Assembly: GCF_900102335.1 (NCBI RefSeq)
Contig: NZ_FNBM01000011.1
Coordinates: forward strand, 114,067 to 178,066
Direction of reading: 5' to 3'
DNA: 64,000 bases
Source of the DNA: Phytopseudomonas seleniipraecipitans
GTDB lineage: Bacteria; Pseudomonadota; Gammaproteobacteria; Pseudomonadales; Pseudomonadaceae
The notes beneath the pieces were generated by a model, which was not told where the DNA came from, did no database searches, and saw nothing but the letters and a program-made list of their open reading frames with translations. Of this stretch, positions 1 to 8,895 are shown piece by piece; the stretch's first letter is position 1, and each line of letters opens with the position of its first letter. A program made the translations under genes and the position numbers.

Positions 1-61
1 CTTCTTGCTCTAGTATCGGCGCAACTGCCAACTCAATAGAGCGCACGATCTTATCAGTCAT
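1..61 (-). CDS. probable CDI immunity protein (cdiI), 5' end only
   Basis: The minus strand opens an ATG frame 13 bases after the cdiA stop and runs 20 codons (MTDKIVRSIELAVAPILEQE) to the window edge. In CDI loci the gene directly after cdiA encodes the immunity protein that binds and neutralises the cognate CdiA C-terminal toxin in the cytoplasm. Only position and strand support the call; too little sequence is present for family assignment. A weak GGTGGG precedes the start by about 5 bases. The local G+C is visibly lower than in the rest of the window, as is usual for exchangeable toxin/immunity modules. Confidence 0.6.
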   Translation of the reverse strand, partial: MTDKIVRSIELAVAPILEQE

Positions 62-74
62 ATTTACCCACCAT

Positions 75-3000
75 CTAGAAACGTTGACCGCTATATTTTA
101 TCTCAATACCAAATTTTTCGAGCTTCTCTCGGAGCGCAGGGGTCGGCCCCACTCGCCCAGTTTTTGCACTTTCCGAAAATTCCCATACAACTCGATCAAC
201 TTGACCACTACGCAGCATCTTAACGTCACGCGCAAGCTCTTTACGAATTCTAGAATCCAAGCTTGTACGTCCTACTTTCGACTCAATCGCAATGATGTCA
301 CCACCTTTATTCAGCACATCGACCCGACGCAATCCACCAGTAACTCTGAAGTTCTGCTCAATCACGCCACCTTCTCGCGCGGCAATGAAGTCTCGTGCGG
401 CATCTCCTGAAGCCTTATTTGCCCGAACCGGAGGAATAGGCCCTGCGCTATTTGAAGCACTTTTCGTCCCGCCCATTGTATCAACACCTGTTGCCTCCTT
501 TGCCCTTACAGGTTGGTTAAGCGGTCCAAAATCTCCATCTGCTCGAGAAACAGCATTATCCCACTTAGGTTTTACTTGATTAGGGGTTGCACTGATTATT
601 TCCGGCTCACTGGCTTTCGTCGTACCCGACGATGACTTACCACCAATCAACCCTCCAACGCCGGCTGCACTTATTCCAAAGGGATTAAACCCGGTCTGAT
701 CTAAATACTGGCCGAAGGACTTGCTCCAGTCAGGATTACCAGCCAGTGCCATCTTGGCAGTCTGATCCAAATGCAGTTGGCCTGCCTTGGTCCAATCGCT
801 TGCGTTACGCTGCATCAAATAGCCATAGGCCAAATCTGCATCACTACCACCGGGGTTGGCGATTTCCTGGCGCTCGACCAACGCATTCAAAGCGTTTGAA
901 CCTTGGTCAATTTCCGCCCGGATTTCAGCGCAATTCCCCGTAACATCGCAGTTATTCAAACGCTGGCGGTTAGCGTCGCTCCGGGCATCAAACTCTTGCT
1001 TAATTCCATCGCAGTTACCCCGCACTTTACATTCGCGCTGAGCCTTTTCCAGATCCTCCACATCCTCGTGATTGAGGAAGTTGTAGCTTGTTGCCCCACC
1101 CGCCACAGCCGAAGCCACCTGCAGGCTCTTCTCGTCCCCACCCTGCAACCCAGCGGTGAACACGCCCACCAGTTGCGAGTTCATGACCAGCAGCGCTTTG
1201 CGGTCTTCCACTCCCATCTTCTGGTGCTGGGCATCCAGCTTCTCGACAAGCAGCTCGTTCACCCCTGCCGCCAACGCACCAGTTTTGAAGTCACCGCCCA
1301 TGGCTTCGGCGGTGAGGCCGCCCATGACGGCATGCAGGCCAGCCTTGGTGAGGCTGCCGTCTTCCAGTTCCAGCTTGGCGCCCGGCGCCGTGTTATCGCC
1401 AATCCAGTTGAAGCCAGCCGCCATAAAGGTGTTGGCCAGGGTGCTTTGCAACGCATCGCTAAAGCTGCCGTCCTGGCCGACGAGCTTGCTCAGCGCGGCG
1501 GACGTGGTGTTCTGCAGGGCTTGGTTAGCCGCAAACCTCCCGACTCCCGACCAGGTGCTCAAACTTGATCCCGAGTTCGCAACACTTACGGTGCCGGAGT
1601 TACTCAGCGGCGTATTTGCGCCGACCGCATTGCTGGTGCTGGTGTTGGTTGTCTCCGTACCTGTCCAACTGTCATAAAGGCCCGCCGTCAGACCTGCGGT
1701 CGCTCCCGCCACCATGTAGCCTTTCAATGCATCGCTGGAGGTGACGTCCTTAAAAACTGCGCCGAGGTTGCCCCGGTTGTTCACGGTACTGATAGCAGCA
1801 CCGCTAGCTGCGGATGTTGCGACTGCAGTGAGCGCCACATTTGCCCAACCAGCACTAGCAGTCCCCACAGCCGTTCCCGCAGAAACCATTGCAGAAGAAC
1901 CAGCAGCAGCCATTGCCGATCCACTACCCGCCCCGGCTCCGGCGGCACTGCCTATCAACCCACTCGCCGCCCCCGCCGTGAAATACGCCACGATGATCGC
2001 AATGACGATCGCAGCGCCACCACCCAACCCAGAATGGCTGTACTTGAAGCTGTCGTGAATCTCCTTCACGCGGTGCCAGTCGACGTCGCCGCGTTGCTCG
2101 GCGGCTTTGAGCCAGGCCAGCTGCGGGTCGGCATCGACCATGGCGTCGATGGTCTGGGTGACGGTCTGCTGGTCGACATCCTTGATGTCGATGTTCAAGC
2201 CTTCCACCGCTTTGATGGCGATTTCGCCCTGGGCGATCATCTGGGTCTGCAGCAGGGTTTCATCGGTGGTGCCTTTGCCTTTGGCGGAGGTCCACACCAG
2301 GCTGTTGCTGCTCTTCTCGTGGCTCTTCTGGTCGAGGTCCTTTACGCCTTCGAAGGTGATGCCACCGCCACTTTGCAGGGTCAGGTCGGCGCCGCTGTCG
2401 AGGCGCGCACGCTGGTACAACTGGTCGCCGGCGCTGGCCAGGGTCAGGTCGCTGCCGGTGGTGATCTCGGTGCCGATATGGCGGATGGTAGTGACTTCGT
2501 CACGCCGGGTGGCTTTGACGCCGAAGGAGCCTTTGGACTGTTTGTCGTAGAGCGAGTAGTGGCTGTTCTGCGCGGCCAGCAGGTTGAGTTGTCCGCCGCT
2601 GTAGAGGTAGGCAGAACCACCCGCATCGATGCGACTGGCGCTCAGGTTCATGTCTTGGCCAGACACCGCGCGGAAGTCACCGCCAGCGCTCAGCTCGCTG
2701 GCGACCTGGGTAACGCTGTCCTCTACGGCCTCGACTTTCTTGCCGCCGCCTTTGCGTTTGGCATCGTAGTGGTACTCATTGGCAGCGGAGGCGATGGTCA
2801 TGCTGCCACCGGCCTGCAGGGCCATATCGCCCTCTGCCGCGACCTTGCTACCGACGATGGCCATGTCCCGCGCGGCAACGGCTTGCAGGTCACCACCGAC
2901 CTTTACATCACTGCCGTACTGATCGATCTGCTGGCGAGTGCTGTAGTTGCGCGCGGCGTAGTAGCGCGAGGTGCTGTTGTCGGTTTGCTGGCTGGCCAGC

Positions 3001-6000
3001 AGCAGATCCTGACCGGCCTGCAGTGCGGCATTGCCGCCGGCGGACAAGGCGCCGCCGACATTGAGCAGATCACGCCCGGCAGCCATGCTCAGGTCACCTT
3101 CGGCTTCAATACGTGCGGCACTGTCGGCCATCTGCCGCTGGTGCTCGTAGGCCTTGCCGTTGGCGGACTGGTGGGTGGCGACGCTGCGCTCGTTGATAAT
3201 GTCGCTGCCGGCCTGCAGGCTGACGTCGCGACCGGCAATGATGCCGCCCTGGGCGTTGCGGATGCTCTCGGTGGCCAGCAGTTGCAGGCGTTGATTGGCC
3301 TCCATCAGGCCGCTGTTACCGATGAAATCGGCCTGAATGCCAAGGTTAGCGGTGGCGCGCAGGGTGCCCGCGTTGTTCAGGCCACCGCCGCTGATCAGGG
3401 TGAGGTCGCGGCCCTGGATCAGCGCACCGTTAGCTGCCAGACGGCCTTCGGCCTGAGCCAGGTAGACCACCGGCGCCAGCACTTTCTGGCCATTCACCTC
3501 GCGCTCTTCCATCCATACGATGTCGTGGGTCAGGGCGGCGACCTGCTCGGCAGACAGGCCCACGCCGACGGATAGCTGCAGCGCTTGCTGGCTGGCGATG
3601 GCGTTATCCATCAGGTAGCGGAACTGTGCTTCGTCGCTGGTCAGCCCGGCAATGAAGCGCAGGCCGGTACGCGCAAGTATTGCCTCGCGGATCAGGCGTT
3701 GCTCGTAGAGGCCATCGCCGAGCAGCTTCTGCACCTGATCGGGGTTGTAGTCGAGTTGGTCGAGCAGGTAGCTGGAATTGAGGAAGTTGCCCAGATCAGC
3801 GAACGCCGGGTCAGTCTCGACCAGATAAGGGTGATCGGGATTGGTGTTGAGGCTGAACAGGCCATTGCTGCCAGTCGGCAGGCTGAAGCTCGGCAGACCG
3901 AGCGGGTCGACCGCCTGCTGGGCCAGGTCAGCCGGAAGCTGCGGATTGAGCGTAATGGCGGTGGCGATATCGCTACCTGGCGCCGTGGTGTCGACCCGCG
4001 TACCACCGCCGAGGTAGGCGTAGCTGGGACGGATGACGCTAGCGTCGAAGCCGTCGGCGGTGTTGATGCGAACGTCGCCGCCGCTCTGGATAACCGCTGC
4101 GTAGCTTTGCCCGTCGGTATTCACCCGCTCTACGGTGTTGTAAGGCAGGTATTCACGCTCCATGCTGCCAATCACGCGGTTGAGGTCGGCCTCCAGGGAG
4201 CCCAGGTTGCGCGAGCCCGCGTGGGTGGCGTTGAAGCTCTCGACCAGCCCACGGTAGTAGTAGTAACTCGGCTTTCGCCCGGAGACGAGTACACGGGTGG
4301 TATGCACTTCGCCGGTTTCCAGGCCGATGTTGCGCAGGCTGCCAAGTTGCATCTGCAGGTCACCCGCCGAGGCGATGGTGCTACTGCTGTTGGTCAGCTC
4401 GTTACCAAGCACATTCAGGGCGCCACCGGAGGTGATGTGCGAGGCGCCACTGTCGGCCGTGACGATCAGGCGGTCGTATTCCTTGAGCTGCCAGACGCCC
4501 ACCTTGCGGCCGTTGCTGCCCAGTTTGCAGTCGCCACCGGGGTTGTAAGGGCCGCGGCAGGCCAGCTCGGTGAACACGGCGTCGTATTTGCCCTGTTCGG
4601 TTTCCAGCTCATCACGTACGTTGGCAATCACGGCGGCGCGCAGGCTCATGTCGCCCGCGCTGTCGAACGTGCCAGAGCGGTTCTCGATCAAACTGGCGAG
4701 GTTGCCCTGGGCATCCTTGGCGATGCTCAGGTTGCCCAGGCTATAAAGCGCGGCATTGCGGTTGAGGACGCTGTCGGCTAACACTTGCAGGTTGCCGCCG
4801 CTAAACACCAGGCCACCGTCATTACGAACGCTGTTCGCCTGCATCAGCAAGTCAGCGCCCGCTCCCAGCGTGCCGCGGTTATCGATTTTTTGCGCAGCCA
4901 TGCTCAGCCAGGCGCCTGCCGTCATGCGTCCCTGACTGACCAGATCACCCAGCGCCGCCAGCCGGCTGTAACCGCCGCTACGCAGCTGTGCGTCGGCACC
5001 GAGAGCGATGTTATCGGCCTGCAAGTCGAGGTTAACCAGGGCCAGCAAGCTGCCATTGCCGCGGTAATCACCGCTCAGGCGCAGATCGAGATTGCCGTTG
5101 GTTTCGATGCGGCCATCGTTGATCCAGCTGTCACCCGAGGTGCTGAGGCTGTTGACCGCCAGCAGGCCGCCGCTTGCGGTCTGGGTCAGGCGGGCGATAT
5201 CCAGGGTGATCGAGGCGGCCTGTAACAGGCTGGTGTTGACCCACTCCTCGGCGCTCAGGCTCATTGCGCTGTTGGTGATGAATTGGCCGCCAGCCTGGCC
5301 GAGCAGCGCCATATCGAGGCCCAGCCCGCCAGTGCCGAGGTGACGAACGACGCCGTCCTGGTTGCTCAAGGCTGGAGTGTCGAACGACAGAGTGGCGCTG
5401 CCGACTTCCAGCAGGCCGTTGTCATTGTTCAGGCGAGTGCCGATGGTGAAGCGGCTCTCGCCCGTGCTGCCCAAGGCGCGCATACGGCCGCCGGTGTTGC
5501 TCAAGCTGTCGGCCTTGATGTCCATGTGGCTGCCAGCTTCGACGAGCCCGTCTTCGTTGTTCAGCTCGGTAGCAACACGCGCTTGTATCGAGGCGCTGGC
5601 AGCCAGGGTGCCGGTGCGGTTATCCACAGCCTCGGCGTCAACCGCCAGCGCCTTTCCGGCCAGTGCGCTGCCCTTGCGGTTGTCGATCTGGTCGCTGTCG
5701 AGGGTGAGGTCGCCCTGAGCGATTACCGTGCCACCCTGGTTGTCGAGCTGCTTGGCCTTGAGGTTGGCGCTGCCAACGACAGCTACCTTGCCGCCCTGGT
5801 TGTTCAGTGTTTGCAGGTCGGTATTCAGGCTGCCATGGCTGGTGAGCTGGCCAGCGTTGCGCACGCTGCCGCCCCTCAGTTGCAGGTGACCGGCGCTGTT
5901 GGTGGTGCCATTGGCCCGCACGCCGGCTTCTATGGTTCCAGCGTTGTTGAGGCGCTCTGCCTGCACCACGACTTGCTCACCGGCGGCGAGGCTCTCGCGT

Positions 6001-6983
6001 ATGTCCACCTGCCTGGCTTCGACACGCGCGGTGCGGCCAGCATAGGTATCGCCCTTGAGGTCGATGCTGTCGGCTACCAAGGTGGTATTGCCACTGGCCG
6101 CGCTGCGGTGCATGGTCAGCTGACCGCTGGCGTCGATCTGGATATCACCCGCGGTCGCCGCCATGTCACCGGCCAGCTTCACGCCCACGCCCTGTTCGGT
6201 ACCGACCAGGCGAATCGCCCCGGCATACATGCCACCCAATGCCGAGCTGTCGATAGCCACCTGGGGCTTTTCGCTGCCGTCGTCGGCCTTGGCGGTGGCT
6301 TGCAGGGTGGCAGCGTCCACGTCATTGCGGCCCGCGACGATGTTCAGGCGCGTGGCGTGAATCTCGGCATTGATCTTGGCGCTGCGGGTGATCAGGTCGA
6401 ACTGGTCGACGTTGCCGGCATTGAGGCCCGCACCCTCGATGGCGATGTCGCCGCCATTCACGTCGAAGCTGCGCAGTTGGCCGTTCTCGATTACCGGCGC
6501 ACCCGTACTGAGGGTCGCACGTGGGGTGTTGATGAAGCCGCAGCCATCGCAGGTGATGCCGTGCGGGTTGGCGACGATAACGTGCGCTCCCTGCCCGGCC
6601 ACCTCGGTATAGCCCTTGAGTTGGCTGCGGTTGCTGCCGGTCACCTCGTTGAGAATGACGCCCGCGGCCCCACCTTTGAGGTTCGGGTTGCCGCTGATGT
6701 AGCCACCGAGCTGGCTGGGCACGAAAGCCTGAGTGCCGTTGTTGAGGATCAACCCCTGCTGATCGACGTTGTAGTCGGTGAACTTGTTATGCGACAAGCC
6801 GTTGTTGTTGGGCGTGGCGATGTTCACCACCGGCACGCCGTTACCAGCCTGGCCAATGCTGGTGTTGCCGCCGGCAGCGGCGTCGACCGCCAGGTCGGCG
6901 GCCAGCGCCTTGAGCGGATCGAAGAGCATGACGCCGATGAGAATGCGGGCGATGGCACGGTTCAGGGGGCTGCGAACGTCCAT
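75..6983 (-). CDS. cdiA: CdiA-type two-partner-secretion exoprotein with C-terminal nuclease-like toxin
   Basis: A 2302-residue secreted filamentous exoprotein that should be exported by the adjacent CdiB and deliver its C-terminal toxin into neighbouring cells. Residues 1-29 form a signal peptide ending ALA-AD. The TPS secretion domain follows, with NPNL at 99-102, an NPHGI variant of NPNGI at 139-143 and a CDGC pair at 145-148. A long run of haemagglutinin-type beta-helix repeats fills the middle. A Gly/Ala-rich hydrophobic stretch near residue 1660 resembles the pre-toxin region of this family. The last roughly 130 residues resemble a PD-(D/E)XK nuclease: D2222 followed by E2234-S-K2236 in IAIESKVG. 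Base composition drops over this 3' end. The nuclease class is inferred from the motif; DNA or RNA as target is unknown. Confidence 0.9.
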   Translation of the reverse strand: MDVRSPLNRAIARILIGVMLFDPLKALAADLAVDAAAGGNTSIGQAGNGVPVVNIATPNNNGLSHNKFTDYNVDQQGLILNNGTQAFVPSQLGGYISGNPNLKGGAAGVILNEVTGSNRSQLKGYTEVAGQGAHVIVANPHGITCDGCGFINTPRATLSTGAPVIENGQLRSFDVNGGDIAIEGAGLNAGNVDQFDLITRSAKINAEIHATRLNIVAGRNDVDAATLQATAKADDGSEKPQVAIDSSALGGMYAGAIRLVGTEQGVGVKLAGDMAATAGDIQIDASGQLTMHRSAASGNTTLVADSIDLKGDTYAGRTARVEARQVDIRESLAAGEQVVVQAERLNNAGTIEAGVRANGTTNSAGHLQLRGGSVRNAGQLTSHGSLNTDLQTLNNQGGKVAVVGSANLKAKQLDNQGGTVIAQGDLTLDSDQIDNRKGSALAGKALAVDAEAVDNRTGTLAASASIQARVATELNNEDGLVEAGSHMDIKADSLSNTGGRMRALGSTGESRFTIGTRLNNDNGLLEVGSATLSFDTPALSNQDGVVRHLGTGGLGLDMALLGQAGGQFITNSAMSLSAEEWVNTSLLQAASITLDIARLTQTASGGLLAVNSLSTSGDSWINDGRIETNGNLDLRLSGDYRGNGSLLALVNLDLQADNIALGADAQLRSGGYSRLAALGDLVSQGRMTAGAWLSMAAQKIDNRGTLGAGADLLMQANSVRNDGGLVFSGGNLQVLADSVLNRNAALYSLGNLSIAKDAQGNLASLIENRSGTFDSAGDMSLRAAVIANVRDELETEQGKYDAVFTELACRGPYNPGGDCKLGSNGRKVGVWQLKEYDRLIVTADSGASHITSGGALNVLGNELTNSSSTIASAGDLQMQLGSLRNIGLETGEVHTTRVLVSGRKPSYYYYRGLVESFNATHAGSRNLGSLEADLNRVIGSMEREYLPYNTVERVNTDGQSYAAVIQSGGDVRINTADGFDASVIRPSYAYLGGGTRVDTTAPGSDIATAITLNPQLPADLAQQAVDPLGLPSFSLPTGSNGLFSLNTNPDHPYLVETDPAFADLGNFLNSSYLLDQLDYNPDQVQKLLGDGLYEQRLIREAILARTGLRFIAGLTSDEAQFRYLMDNAIASQQALQLSVGVGLSAEQVAALTHDIVWMEEREVNGQKVLAPVVYLAQAEGRLAANGALIQGRDLTLISGGGLNNAGTLRATANLGIQADFIGNSGLMEANQRLQLLATESIRNAQGGIIAGRDVSLQAGSDIINERSVATHQSANGKAYEHQRQMADSAARIEAEGDLSMAAGRDLLNVGGALSAGGNAALQAGQDLLLASQQTDNSTSRYYAARNYSTRQQIDQYGSDVKVGGDLQAVAARDMAIVGSKVAAEGDMALQAGGSMTIASAANEYHYDAKRKGGGKKVEAVEDSVTQVASELSAGGDFRAVSGQDMNLSASRIDAGGSAYLYSGGQLNLLAAQNSHYSLYDKQSKGSFGVKATRRDEVTTIRHIGTEITTGSDLTLASAGDQLYQRARLDSGADLTLQSGGGITFEGVKDLDQKSHEKSSNSLVWTSAKGKGTTDETLLQTQMIAQGEIAIKAVEGLNIDIKDVDQQTVTQTIDAMVDADPQLAWLKAAEQRGDVDWHRVKEIHDSFKYSHSGLGGGAAIVIAIIVAYFTAGAASGLIGSAAGAGAGSGSAMAAAGSSAMVSAGTAVGTASAGWANVALTAVATSAASGAAISTVNNRGNLGAVFKDVTSSDALKGYMVAGATAGLTAGLYDSWTGTETTNTSTSNAVGANTPLSNSGTVSVANSGSSLSTWSGVGRFAANQALQNTTSAALSKLVGQDGSFSDALQSTLANTFMAAGFNWIGDNTAPGAKLELEDGSLTKAGLHAVMGGLTAEAMGGDFKTGALAAGVNELLVEKLDAQHQKMGVEDRKALLVMNSQLVGVFTAGLQGGDEKSLQVASAVAGGATSYNFLNHEDVEDLEKAQRECKVRGNCDGIKQEFDARSDANRQRLNNCDVTGNCAEIRAEIDQGSNALNALVERQEIANPGGSDADLAYGYLMQRNASDWTKAGQLHLDQTAKMALAGNPDWSKSFGQYLDQTGFNPFGISAAGVGGLIGGKSSSGTTKASEPEIISATPNQVKPKWDNAVSRADGDFGPLNQPVRAKEATGVDTMGGTKSASNSAGPIPPVRANKASGDAARDFIAAREGGVIEQNFRVTGGLRRVDVLNKGGDIIAIESKVGRTSLDSRIRKELARDVKMLRSGQVDRVVWEFSESAKTGRVGPTPALREKLEKFGIEIKYSGQRF

Positions 6984-7009
6984 GTGGATAACTCCGTTAC
7001 GCGTTGAAA

Positions 7010-8701
7010 TCAGAAAAAGACATCCAGGCGGAAATACACAGGCCGCTCACCCTCGGTGAAGGCAGCCGGGCGCTCCAGGGAATGAGCGAAGGTCACCGAC
7101 GCAGCCAGGTGCTCGCCGCGGGTGCTGAGCTCCAGGGCATGGCCGCTCATGCGCCCACTGACGCCGCTGTTGTGGCTGTCATGGCTGATCACGCCGACGT
7201 CATAGGCCAGCGCGGCGCCGTACTGCTGCACGAAGGGCTGTAGCGGTGCCCAGGTGACCGGGCGAGTCCAGCGCAGCTGATTGCGCCAATAGCCACCGCT
7301 ATTGCCGGACAGCGACTGGTCCTTGAACGCGCGCACCGAGTTGAGACCACCGATGCTGATGCGTCCGGGGCTGTGCAGTTCGTCTTCACTCTTTTGCCCA
7401 GTGGCCAGGCTGTCGAAGCTGAGGCGCTCACCCCAGAGGTTGAAGGGCTGCAGATAACTCAGGGTCAGGGTGTATTTGTTGTAGCGCGCAACAGGCTGGT
7501 CACCACGCGGATCACCATTGCCCTGCGCATCCAAGGCACCGATGCCGCGTTGCCAGCCGACATCGGCGTTGACGAAGGCACTGCCCACTCGGCGGCCATG
7601 GTTGAAGCCCAGCTGCCACTCACTGAGCCGGTTGCTGGAGAAATCGATGCGATTGTCTTCGATGAAGTTGTTGCTGCGCACGTGACTGAGACCGGTGCTG
7701 AAGGCGGTCTTGCTGACGCTATCCCGGTGCAGCACCCGCTCGGCGCGCAGGCTGTGGCTCTGGTAATCGCCATCGGTTTGCGCGACGTAACCGTTGAGGT
7801 CCGCGGTGGTGCGGTAGTAAGACTGGCCGTAGTTGTAACTGAAGGTCCACCAACCGTAAGGCAGGCTGTAGTAGAGGCTTTGGCTGTGCGAATGCCGGTA
7901 GCTGTCGCTGACTGCATCGCGACTGGCGCGCAGGCTCAGCTGGTCGGCCAGGCCGAGGGGGCTATCCCAATCCAGGCCGATGCCCCACTGCTGTTCGCCA
8001 GTGCTGAGCTGCCCGTCGTTGTGGCGGGACAGGCTGGCGTGCCACGGCTTGCTGCGCTCCCCCTGCAACTGTACGCGGCTGCCACCGACCTGCTCGCCAG
8101 GCACCAGCTCCAGCTTGGCGAAACGCGATGGCAGCCGATTGAGGTTCTCGACCAACTGCTCCAGCTCGCGCAGGTCGAGCACCTCGCCGGTTTCGCCGGG
8201 AAAGCTCATGGCCAGTTCGCGGTCGCTGGCCAGGGCGGAGCTGTCGAGGCCTTCGAGGCGGCCTTCGACCACGGTGATCTTCAGGGTGCGGGCAGACAAA
8301 TCCTGCTGGGGCAGGTAGGCCCGCGTGGTGACATAACCACGGTCGATGTAGTGGTTGGTGATGGCCTTGAGCAGCGCATTGAGCTGGCTGATGCCCAGGC
8401 AACTGTCAGCGAAGGGGGCAAGGATGGCGGCACGGTCGGCCGCGGAGAGCAGGCTGGCACCCGATATCTCGATCTGCTCGATGGCGAAGCAGCGTTCATC
8501 ATCCGGCGCAGGCTCGGCAGGCGGCTGCGCTTCGCGTCCCGGCAACTGCTGTAGTTCCTGTAACCGCTGCTGTTGCTCCTGCAGCAAACGCTCCTGTCGA
8601 TCACGAAACAGCTCTTGATCGCCGGGCGTCTGAGCGCTGGTAAAAACTGGCAAAACCGCCAGACAAAATCCTACCCATGCAGCTCCTTTGCGCAACGCCA
8701 T
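7010..8701 (-). CDS. cdiB: CdiB/ShlB/FhaC-family outer-membrane transporter
   Basis: A 563-residue TpsB Omp85-superfamily barrel that exports CdiA across the outer membrane. It has an N-terminal signal peptide ending TSA-QT, a Gln-rich helix (about residues 33-55, QERLLQEQQQRLQELQQ) that may plug the pore, a POTRA segment (about 70-150), and a beta-strand-rich barrel ending in Phe (RLDVFF) as expected for BAM recognition. It lies 26 bp upstream of cdiA on the same strand, giving the cdiB-cdiA-cdiI order of Pseudomonas/Burkholderia-like loci (Escherichia has the same order). A plain TPS adhesin system without toxicity is the alternative, made less likely by the toxin-like end of the partner. 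Confidence 0.92.
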   Translation of the reverse strand: MALRKGAAWVGFCLAVLPVFTSAQTPGDQELFRDRQERLLQEQQQRLQELQQLPGREAQPPAEPAPDDERCFAIEQIEISGASLLSAADRAAILAPFADSCLGISQLNALLKAITNHYIDRGYVTTRAYLPQQDLSARTLKITVVEGRLEGLDSSALASDRELAMSFPGETGEVLDLRELEQLVENLNRLPSRFAKLELVPGEQVGGSRVQLQGERSKPWHASLSRHNDGQLSTGEQQWGIGLDWDSPLGLADQLSLRASRDAVSDSYRHSHSQSLYYSLPYGWWTFSYNYGQSYYRTTADLNGYVAQTDGDYQSHSLRAERVLHRDSVSKTAFSTGLSHVRSNNFIEDNRIDFSSNRLSEWQLGFNHGRRVGSAFVNADVGWQRGIGALDAQGNGDPRGDQPVARYNKYTLTLSYLQPFNLWGERLSFDSLATGQKSEDELHSPGRISIGGLNSVRAFKDQSLSGNSGGYWRNQLRWTRPVTWAPLQPFVQQYGAALAYDVGVISHDSHNSGVSGRMSGHALELSTRGEHLAASVTFAHSLERPAAFTEGERPVYFRLDVFF

Positions 8702-8860
8702 GCATCCCTACCTGTTTGAAAATCCAGTCGGTCGCTACGACGGCCTGAGCACCTGAGGGTTCCCCAATGTCTGAAAAAGCTGCTCAACGGTGCAAAGAAA
8801 TGTGCAGCGTTCGACACTGACGCCGCCCCTACAACCCGCGCCCCGTCCGGCCAAGATCGC

Positions 8861-8889
8861 TTGTGATGGCGTGCCCGCCCCCCTAGAAT
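8861..8889 (+). promoter_or_regulatory. predicted sigma-70 promoter of uvrD
   Basis: TTGTGA (8861-8866) and TAGAAT (8884-8889) are separated by 17 bp, close to the ideal -35/-10 arrangement. The -10 ends only 6 bases before the uvrD ATG, so the predicted transcript would start at or next to the initiation codon. Prediction from sequence only. Confidence 0.5.
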
Positions 8890-8895
8890 GCCGCG

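Noticed and set aside
84..410. 108-codon plus-strand frame opposite the CdiA toxin tip
   Set aside because: Considered as an orphan immunity gene, but it is antisense to the toxin domain and lacks a ribosome site or recognisable features.
2034..7007. Long plus-strand open frames (2034-3575, 3585-4781, 5283-7007) opposite cdiA
   Set aside because: They lie antisense to cdiA, have repetitive Gly/Ala/Gln/Val composition mirroring its repeats, no start signals and no recognisable domains.
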